Source of the DNA: Paraglaciecola sp.
Lineage (GTDB): Bacteria; Pseudomonadota; Gammaproteobacteria; Enterobacterales; Alteromonadaceae
NCBI GenBank assembly: GCA_009993955.1
Contig: JAACSL010000008.1
Location: 1-64,000, forward strand
Reading direction: 5' to 3'
DNA length: 64,000 nucleotides
Shown here piece after piece: positions 58,324 through 64,000 of this stretch. The position numbers and the translations under genes were made by a program. Positions within the stretch are counted from its first letter, which is position 1. Each line of letters starts with the position of its first letter. Under the pieces are notes generated by a model. That model was not told the DNA's origin. It searched no databases and was given only the letters and a program-made list of their open reading frames with translations.

Positions 58324-60471
58324 ATGACACAATCTAATCAAACAGCACAAACTAGCAATAGCGCTTTCAGTCTCAGTGTGCGCGAAGATGGTATTGCCAT
58401 TCTGACCATGGACGTACCAGGCGAGTCGATGAATACTCTTAAAGTGGAGTTCGCGGCGCAAATAGAAACGGTACTGCAACAGATCAAAAGTGACAGTAAA
58501 ATAAAAGGTGTGGTACTTGTTAGTGGCAAAGCGAATTCATTTGTCGCTGGCGCCGACATCAGCATGTTGGCTGCTTGCCAAAGTGCAGAAGACGCAGAAG
58601 CCATTGCCGCCGGTGGTCAAGCGATGTTCCAGCAAATCGAAGACATGCCACAAACTTTTGTTGCTGCCATTCATGGCCCGGCCTTAGGTGGGGGCTTGGA
58701 ATTGGCCCTAGCCTGTCATTATCGTGTATGTAGTGATGATGCCAAAACTCAGCTGGGCTTGCCTGAAGTACAACTCGGTCTATTGCCGGGTAGTGGTGGC
58801 ACTCAGCGTTTACCAAAACTCATCAGCGTACAACAAGCCATGAAAATGATGCTGACTGGCGCGTCGGTGCGTGCTCAACAGGCTTTGAAGTACGGTATTG
58901 TTGACGACATGGTGCCACATTCTATTTTACTCGATGTAGCCATTGGTCTGGCAAAAAAACCAAAACCTCAGCGTAGTGCTGCAAAGTTAGATGTCATGGG
59001 TAAGTTTTTAGAACGAACCGGACTTGGCCGCAATCTTATGTTTAAGCAAGCTCGCAAACAAACACTAAGCAAGACCCAAGGTAATTACCCTGCGCCCATG
59101 TTGATCATTGACACCATCGAAACCGGACTAAACCAGGGCAGCAAAAAAGGTCTGCAAGTGGAAGCGAAAAATTTCGGTAAATTGGTGATGTCACCTGAAT
59201 CAGCGGCCTTACGAAGCTTATTTTTTGCCACCACACAGATGAAAAAAGAGTTGGGTGTGGAAGGGGTTGCCTCAGCAAAATTAGCAAAAATAGGTGTGCT
59301 CGGTGGTGGTTTAATGGGTGGGGGCATTGCATTTGTGACTGCAACCAAAGCAGGCTTAGCCGCCAGGATCAAAGACATCAGGCCAGAAGGCATCGCAAAT
59401 GCCATCAAATACAGTTACGACTTACTAAATAAAAAAGTTAAACGTCGTTTTATGAACAAGGCGCAAATGCAAAAACAACTGGCATTATTAACCGGCTCGG
59501 TGGATTACAGTGGTTTTGGCGATGCGGATGTTGTGATTGAAGCGGTATTTGAAGACTTAGCGTTAAAACAGCAGATGGTCGCTGATGTGGAAGCCAATTG
59601 TGCCAAGCATACGATTTTTGCGTCTAATACGTCTTCTATTCCGATTACGCAAATTGCTGCCAAGGCACAACGGCCTGAACAAGTAATAGGTCTACATTAC
59701 TTTTCACCCGTGGATAAAATGCCTTTGGCGGAGGTCATTGCCCATGCAACGACTTCAGACCTCACCATTTCAACCACTGTTGAATTAGCCAAGCGTCAGG
59801 GTAAAACACCCATCGTAGTTAAAGACGGTGCTGGCTTCTACGTCAATCGTATCTTGGCGCCTTACATGAACCAAGCGGCTGAAGTGCTGTTGATGGGAGA
59901 GCCAATTAATAATATCGACAAGGCTTTGGTTAAATTTGGTTTTCCTGTTGGCCCCATCAAATTGTTAGATGAAGTGGGCATCGATGTAGGTTCAAAAATA
60001 TCGCCGTTTTTACAAGCTGAATTTGGTGAGCGTTTTGCGCCGGTGGCTGGATTTGACAAAGTATTGGCAGATGATCGTAAGGGCAAAAAGAATAAGCGTG
60101 GGTTTTATCTGTACAGCGGCAAAAAACCTGGAAAAGATGTCGACGAGTCTATTTACAGCTTATTGGGGATTACCCCGAATAGTACATTAAGCCAAACTCA
60201 AATCGCCGAGCGTTGTGTATTAACCATGCTAAACGAAGCCGCCATGTGTTTGCATGAGGGCGTGATACGCTCGCCACGCGATGGTGACATTGGCGCTATT
60301 TTTGGTATTGGTTTCCCGCCATTTTTAGGTGGTCCTTTCCGCTATATGCACACCTTGGGCATAACACACGTTGTCGCGCGTCTTGAGCATTATCAAGGCC
60401 TGTATGGCGATAAATTTGCACCTGCAGCCTGTTTGAAAGAAATGGCGGATCAGGGACAAAGCTATTACTGA
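58324..60471 (+). CDS. fadJ: fatty acid oxidation complex alpha subunit FadJ
   Basis: Multifunctional enoyl-CoA hydratase/3-hydroxyacyl-CoA dehydrogenase, about 715 residues as in E. coli FadJ. The N-terminal crotonase domain has [14 protein letters not shown] and [19 protein letters not shown] with catalytic Glu in [20 protein letters not shown]. The dehydrogenase Rossmann motif is [19 protein letters not shown] (about residue 317), with [15 protein letters not shown] further on. The ATG lies 10 bases after fadI. Confidence 0.96.
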   Translation: MTQSNQTAQTSNSAFSLSVREDGIAILTMDVPGESMNTLKVEFAAQIETVLQQIKSDSKIKGVVLVSGKANSFVAGADISMLAACQSAEDAEAIAAGGQAMFQQIEDMPQTFVAAIHGPALGGGLELALACHYRVCSDDAKTQLGLPEVQLGLLPGSGGTQRLPKLISVQQAMKMMLTGASVRAQQALKYGIVDDMVPHSILLDVAIGLAKKPKPQRSAAKLDVMGKFLERTGLGRNLMFKQARKQTLSKTQGNYPAPMLIIDTIETGLNQGSKKGLQVEAKNFGKLVMSPESAALRSLFFATTQMKKELGVEGVASAKLAKIGVLGGGLMGGGIAFVTATKAGLAARIKDIRPEGIANAIKYSYDLLNKKVKRRFMNKAQMQKQLALLTGSVDYSGFGDADVVIEAVFEDLALKQQMVADVEANCAKHTIFASNTSSIPITQIAAKAQRPEQVIGLHYFSPVDKMPLAEVIAHATTSDLTISTTVELAKRQGKTPIVVKDGAGFYVNRILAPYMNQAAEVLLMGEPINNIDKALVKFGFPVGPIKLLDEVGIDVGSKISPFLQAEFGERFAPVAGFDKVLADDRKGKKNKRGFYLYSGKKPGKDVDESIYSLLGITPNSTLSQTQIAERCVLTMLNEAAMCLHEGVIRSPRDGDIGAIFGIGFPPFLGGPFRYMHTLGITHVVARLEHYQGLYGDKFAPAACLKEMADQGQSYY

Positions 60472-60568
60472 TGTTTAGCCTTAAATAACAAGTAGGGTAA
60501 AAGGTATCGTGCTTGTATGCCATCTTTGATACATCAAGAGCATGCAGGCTTTAAGTAGTGAGGTTAAT

Positions 60569-60766
60569 ATGATCGTTTATTGTATTTGTTCGGTGGTTTT
60601 TAGTTTGTTGTATTACGTGCAGGGATTCAAAAGCGGGCTAACAGCAAAGAAGTGGGCCATGGCAGGGCTGATTTTCGGGCCGATGTTATATCCGCTTTTT
60701 CGTGCGCAAAAACGCTTGTATTTACATCGCGCGAGGGGTTTAAACAGCGTGGTGATACTGGCCTAA
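60569..60766 (+). CDS. small hypothetical membrane protein
   Basis: 65 residues. The first 19 residues are a hydrophobic helix (MIVYCICSVVFSLLYYVQGF), a second one lies at about 30-46 (AMAGLIFGPMLYPLF) and the tail is basic. GAGG five bases before the ATG, and a terminator follows, so it looks like a real gene. I do not recognise a family. Confidence 0.65.
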   Translation: MIVYCICSVVFSLLYYVQGFKSGLTAKKWAMAGLIFGPMLYPLFRAQKRLYLHRARGLNSVVILA

Positions 60767-60792
60767 TCGAGACTCACGATAACGTCATAAAG

Positions 60793-60818
60793 AAAAAGAG
60801 AGCCAGGCTCTCTTTTTT
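60793..60818 (+). terminator. intrinsic terminator
   Basis: Arms AAAGAGAG and CTCTCTTT around CCAGG are followed by TTTAA, 27 bases after the small membrane protein gene. It has an A-run on the other side and so may also stop the exported peptide gene coming from the right. Confidence 0.75.
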
Positions 60819-60860
60819 AATGTCAACTCAGTGAAAAGCACTGATTTTGAAGTTTCATCC

Positions 60861-61055
60861 TTAAAAACGTACGGTACCAGCTCTCACTCCGTAAAAACGC
60901 ACTGTACCGGCTCTAACGCCATTTTTAGTGGTGTCTTGTACAGTTGTGGTAGTAGTTGCTTCAGTTTTCACTGGAGCTTGTACACTTTCAACTGCATTTA
61001 CCGCTACAGGTGCGGTGGTGGCTAGTGCTACGGCTACTGCATAAGCTTTCAACAT
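60861..61055 (-). CDS. small exported peptide with duplicated C-terminal nonapeptide
   Basis: A 64-residue predicted secreted peptide. Residues 1-21 form a Sec signal peptide (MLKAYAVAVALATTAPVAVNA), then a Thr-rich linker (ESVQAPVKTEATTTTTVQDT), and the C-terminus is GVRAGTVRF-Tyr-GVRAGTVRF, the last residue before the stop. A strong ribosome site GAGGAAAG lies six bases before the ATG. The two nonapeptide copies differ at 5 of 9 codons, all synonymous, which indicates selection on the peptide. I do not recognise a family. It could be a processed signalling or antimicrobial peptide, or a small periplasmic protein. Confidence 0.72.
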   Translation of the reverse strand: MLKAYAVAVALATTAPVAVNAVESVQAPVKTEATTTTTVQDTTKNGVRAGTVRFYGVRAGTVRF

Positions 61056-61091
61056 CTTGCTTTCCTCATTTTTTGATTATTGACGTATGTG

Positions 61092-61109
61092 CTGACATAT
61101 TTTTGTCAG
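61092..61109. repeat. inverted repeat upstream of the exported peptide gene
   Basis: CTGACA and TGTCAG, exact reverse complements, six bases apart, 37 bases upstream of the peptide start. Possibly an operator or a leader hairpin. Confidence 0.4.
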
Positions 61110-61237
61110 TCTATGTCGTTATAGCCAAAACTATGCCAATACTGTGAGGAGAACAAATTTTCGCAAAATAACGTGCTTTTAAAACCAATTAACTGCAGAC
61201 GAAATTTATAATAAGTTATTGATTAATAATTAAAAAA

Positions 61238-64000
61238 CTAACCGTTGTACATGATCTTGTTGAGTTCAAAATTTTCACGCAGTAAGCGCTCAAAGCGGGG
61301 AGAATTAAGGGGTTTACTGTAGAGGTAGCCTTGAATCATTTCACATTTATAACGACGTAAAATTGACAGTTGGCTTTCATGCTCGACACCTTCTGCCACG
61401 ACTTTAAGACCTAAGTTGTGGGCAATGGTAATAATTGCCTGCGCCATATGGCGATCTTCACTGGTGGTAGCGATATCATCAATGAAGGCTTTATCGATTT
61501 TCAAAGTGTTAATGGGGAAGCGTTTTAAATACGCTAGGGATGAGTACCCTGTGCCAAAGTCATCCAAGGCCAAGTGGATACCCCGTTCGCGTAAGCGCTG
61601 CATCATTCGTAGGGCGCTCTCTGGGTTTTGCATCAAAGTGCCTTCGGTTATTTCGCATTCTAAATGCAGCGGTGACAAACCAACACGTTGCAAAATCGCC
61701 ATGATACGGTCATCCAGGTCTGGCAACTCAAATTGACGCGCCGAAATATTCACGGCAACACGACCAGTAAATAAACCCGCATCCACCCAACGTTTGGTAT
61801 CTTCACACGACTTACGTAGCACTACTTCACCAATATCAACAATTTGCCCGGTTTCTTCTGCAAGGGGAATAAATTGTGATGGGCTGACTATGCCTTTTTC
61901 TGGATGCTCATAACGTACTAATGCTTCCATACTGACTAGTTTACCAGAGGCAATATCAACCTTGGGCTGATAGAACACCGTGAATAAATCTTCTTTTAAA
62001 CCATGTCTGATGAGGTTTTCAATTTGCAGTTGACGCACCGCATTTTGGTTCATTTCGCCGCTGAAAAATTGGTATTTATTACCCCCAGCGTTTTTTGCAA
62101 AATACATGGCCGTATCTGCATTTTTCAGCAATTCTTGGGTGCTACCGCCGTCTTCTGGGAAAAACGCAATACCGACGCTGGCGCCTAAAACAAATTCTTG
62201 TTTATTAATCAAGAAGGGGCGAGCCATGCTATCGAGTACGGTTTGTGCGAAATGGGTCACACGGTGTACGTCAGTGGTTTTATCGATGAGTATGCTGAAC
62301 TCGTCTCCACCCAGTCGGTAGCAGGTGGAATCTGTGCCAGCGATACGCTGTAATCGTTTGGCTATTTGCTTGATCAGGATATCACCAGTCTGATGGCCCA
62401 ATGAGTCGTTAATTTTTTTGAAATTGTCCATATCCAAACAAAGTAGGGCGTGATGAGTATTACGTCTGACAATGTTGTTATGGCTGGCTTGAAAAAATGA
62501 TCGATTCGGTAATTCAGTTAGTGGATCAGTATTGGCCAGTTTAAGCAATTCTTTTTCGGTTACCTTGCGTGTGGTGATGTCAGAGAATACCCCCACGTAG
62601 TGACTGGTTTTACCGTCTTCATCATGGATGGCATCAATATTGAGTTCCATCTCGTATTTATCGCCGTTGGTACGGCGCGACTCTACCTCACCAAACCAAT
62701 TGCCTTTTTGCCGCAGAGCTTTTTTCACTTCTTCAGTAAAGGCCCCAGGGTATTGATGGAAGGTGAGATAGCTAGCAAGCGCTTGTTCACGAGTTTCGCC
62801 AGTATATTTGCAATAGGCATTGTTCACAGAGATAAATTTAAAGCTCATGTCGGTTATGAACACGCCATCAGAGATGGTCTCGATAGACCGTTTGAACAGC
62901 TTGAGTTGCTCTTCAGCAGATTTCAAATGGTTGATATTTTTTAAGGTACCAGTCATCCGTTGCGGTTGATTATGGTTGTCTCGGTTAACCACTTTGCCAC
63001 GATCAAGTAACCACACCCATTCGCCTTTGTAAGTCTTGGCGCGATACGTGACTTCGTAGTGTTCGGTTTTATTTTTTAAATGTTCGCGCAAGGCTTCTTG
63101 CACGCGGGTAATATCATTGGGGTGTATATTGGCTTCATAGGCTGAATTGACACGAATATCATCTTGCGGGAAATCTAAGGTTCCCCATGTATTCGACCTA
63201 AATACTTGCCCTTGATAGATGTCCCAATCCCACAGCTCGTCACCACTGCTCCATAACGTGAGTTTTAAACGTTCTTCGTTTTCTTGAATTGACTTACGAA
63301 TGGCGTTCCTTGCCCGGGATTGTTTGAACCAATAGAGCAACAGTAATACAGTCAAGACGGCATATAAAATCAGCGCATTCTGGCTAAACCAAGGAGGCGG
63401 TGCAATGTTGACAGTTAAACGTTTCTCCGCTGACCACGGGCCATTGCCAGTGCGACTTTGCACCACAAATACGTAATGACCAAAATCCAAATATGAAAAC
63501 TCTGCCTTACGTGGTGAATCTTTGTCGGTCTCAATCCACTTGTCTGATAAGCCTAGTAACTGATAGCGATATTTTACTGCATCGGGATCAACCGGGTTAA
63601 GTTTGGTGAATTTAAAACTTAACATGTAGGCATTGTACGGTAAGTTAATTTCACTCGTTGTGGTAATAGACTCTCGTAAAGGGCTGTTATCTGAATGCAC
63701 AGTAGTGGCTTTATTAAAAATACTCAGTTGCGTGATCATGGGGGCGCTGTCGGGGCGCGCAGCTTCTTTGTCACTGCTTAAGTTGTTAGTGCTGAGTTCT
63801 TCTGGGTCAAATAACAAGAAACCGTTGGTACCACCAAACATCAGTTTATTTTGTTTGGTGAGCAAGCCTGAGCCTTCATTGAGTTCGTTGAATTCGAGTC
63901 GCTCTGGCGCGATATTTTGAATGACCTTGCCTGAAGTGAGTGAAACCTCATCGATCCCGGCACTGGCATAACTCAACCAAAGACTTCGGTTGAATACCAG
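61238..64000 (-). CDS. PAS-GGDEF-EAL sensor with Y_Y_Y periplasmic domain (5' end outside window)
   Basis: A large membrane sensor, open through the right edge of the window. In the visible 920 residues: end of a ligand-binding beta-propeller (FGGTNGFLLFDPEEL), a Y_Y_Y domain (YRYQLLGLSDKWIETDKDS), a TM (ALILYAVLTVLLLLYWF), a PAS_3 domain (WSSGDELWDWDIYQG), a PAS domain (ISVNNAYCKYTGETREQ), GGDEF (CYRLGGDEFSILI, intact) and EAL (SMEALVRYEHP, DDFGTGYSSLAYLKRFPI and VAEGVE, intact). Both enzyme domains look active, so it may both make and break c-di-GMP. The propeller-Y_Y_Y region would sense a periplasmic ligand. Confidence 0.92.
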   Translation of the reverse strand: MVFNRSLWLSYASAGIDEVSLTSGKVIQNIAPERLEFNELNEGSGLLTKQNKLMFGGTNGFLLFDPEELSTNNLSSDKEAARPDSAPMITQLSIFNKATTVHSDNSPLRESITTTSEINLPYNAYMLSFKFTKLNPVDPDAVKYRYQLLGLSDKWIETDKDSPRKAEFSYLDFGHYVFVVQSRTGNGPWSAEKRLTVNIAPPPWFSQNALILYAVLTVLLLLYWFKQSRARNAIRKSIQENEERLKLTLWSSGDELWDWDIYQGQVFRSNTWGTLDFPQDDIRVNSAYEANIHPNDITRVQEALREHLKNKTEHYEVTYRAKTYKGEWVWLLDRGKVVNRDNHNQPQRMTGTLKNINHLKSAEEQLKLFKRSIETISDGVFITDMSFKFISVNNAYCKYTGETREQALASYLTFHQYPGAFTEEVKKALRQKGNWFGEVESRRTNGDKYEMELNIDAIHDEDGKTSHYVGVFSDITTRKVTEKELLKLANTDPLTELPNRSFFQASHNNIVRRNTHHALLCLDMDNFKKINDSLGHQTGDILIKQIAKRLQRIAGTDSTCYRLGGDEFSILIDKTTDVHRVTHFAQTVLDSMARPFLINKQEFVLGASVGIAFFPEDGGSTQELLKNADTAMYFAKNAGGNKYQFFSGEMNQNAVRQLQIENLIRHGLKEDLFTVFYQPKVDIASGKLVSMEALVRYEHPEKGIVSPSQFIPLAEETGQIVDIGEVVLRKSCEDTKRWVDAGLFTGRVAVNISARQFELPDLDDRIMAILQRVGLSPLHLECEITEGTLMQNPESALRMMQRLRERGIHLALDDFGTGYSSLAYLKRFPINTLKIDKAFIDDIATTSEDRHMAQAIITIAHNLGLKVVAEGVEHESQLSILRRYKCEMIQGYLYSKPLNSPRFERLLRENFELNKIMYNG

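Noticed and set aside
60831-61147. open frames on the plus strand opposite the exported peptide gene
   Set aside because: The minus-strand frame has signal peptide, ribosome site and synonymous repeat divergence; the plus-strand frames do not.

Overview
The window looks like chromosomal DNA of a marine gammaproteobacterium of the Alteromonadales (Alteromonas/Glaciecola/Paraglaciecola-like). The basis is the gene content: a complete leucine/isovalerate (liu) operon under a MerR-type LiuR, fadI-fadJ, an RluF-type pseudouridine synthase next to YeaC and DUF349 proteins, an ECF sigma factor paired with a DUF3379 protein, two kinds of GAPDH, and a moxR/bat operon. Base composition is moderate throughout. 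I saw no integrase, transposase, rRNA, tRNA or CRISPR array, so this is core-genome sequence rather than an island.

Layout. 1-6.6 kb: an HDOD protein whose N-terminus is not readable, a thioesterase, a spinster-type MFS transporter, and a ferredoxin-alkane monooxygenase (AlkB) pair facing a divergent AraC-type regulator and an alpha/beta hydrolase. 6.7-9.8 kb: glgC, a 21-bp tandem repeat, a GlxA-type regulator and a SRPBCC protein. 9.8-17.0 kb (minus strand): liuR-liuA-liuB-liuC-liuD-HMG-CoA lyase plus a small membrane protein. These turn isovaleryl-CoA into acetoacetate and acetyl-CoA. 17.2-20.6 kb: a divergent thiolase, a kynurenine-formamidase-like hydrolase and kynureninase.

20.5-31.2 kb is a central-carbon block. 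gapA with a hexose-6-phosphate mutarotase points left, and malQ-glgB-glgX followed by a long GAPDH points right. A HexR-like operator lies between gapA and malQ. 31.3-39.1 kb: an M14 carboxypeptidase, a Na+/alanine-type symporter, a zinc-ribbon membrane protein, YeaC, a long coiled-coil DUF349 protein, RluF and a ferritin-like protein. 39.2-44.6 kb (minus strand): a sulfate activation operon in the order cysD-cysC-cysQ-cysN-SLC13 permease.

44.8-49.5 kb: an EAL-HDOD protein, putP, an acetyltransferase and the ECF sigma/DUF3379 pair. 49.6-56.7 kb (minus strand): the operon moxR-DUF58-DUF4381-batA-batB/C fusion-batD. 57.0-60.5 kb: fadI-fadJ, preceded by a promoter with an overlapping FadR-type operator. 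60.5-64 kb: a small membrane protein, a small exported peptide gene with a repeated C-terminal nonapeptide, and the 3' part of a large PAS-GGDEF-EAL sensor that runs off the window.

Most of the window is ordinary metabolism. The most unusual items are the exported peptide with two GVRAGTVRF repeats that differ only by synonymous changes (60861-61055), the ferredoxin-AlkB pair, the signal-peptide-bearing formamidase homologue coupled to kynureninase, and several unexplained palindromes between genes.
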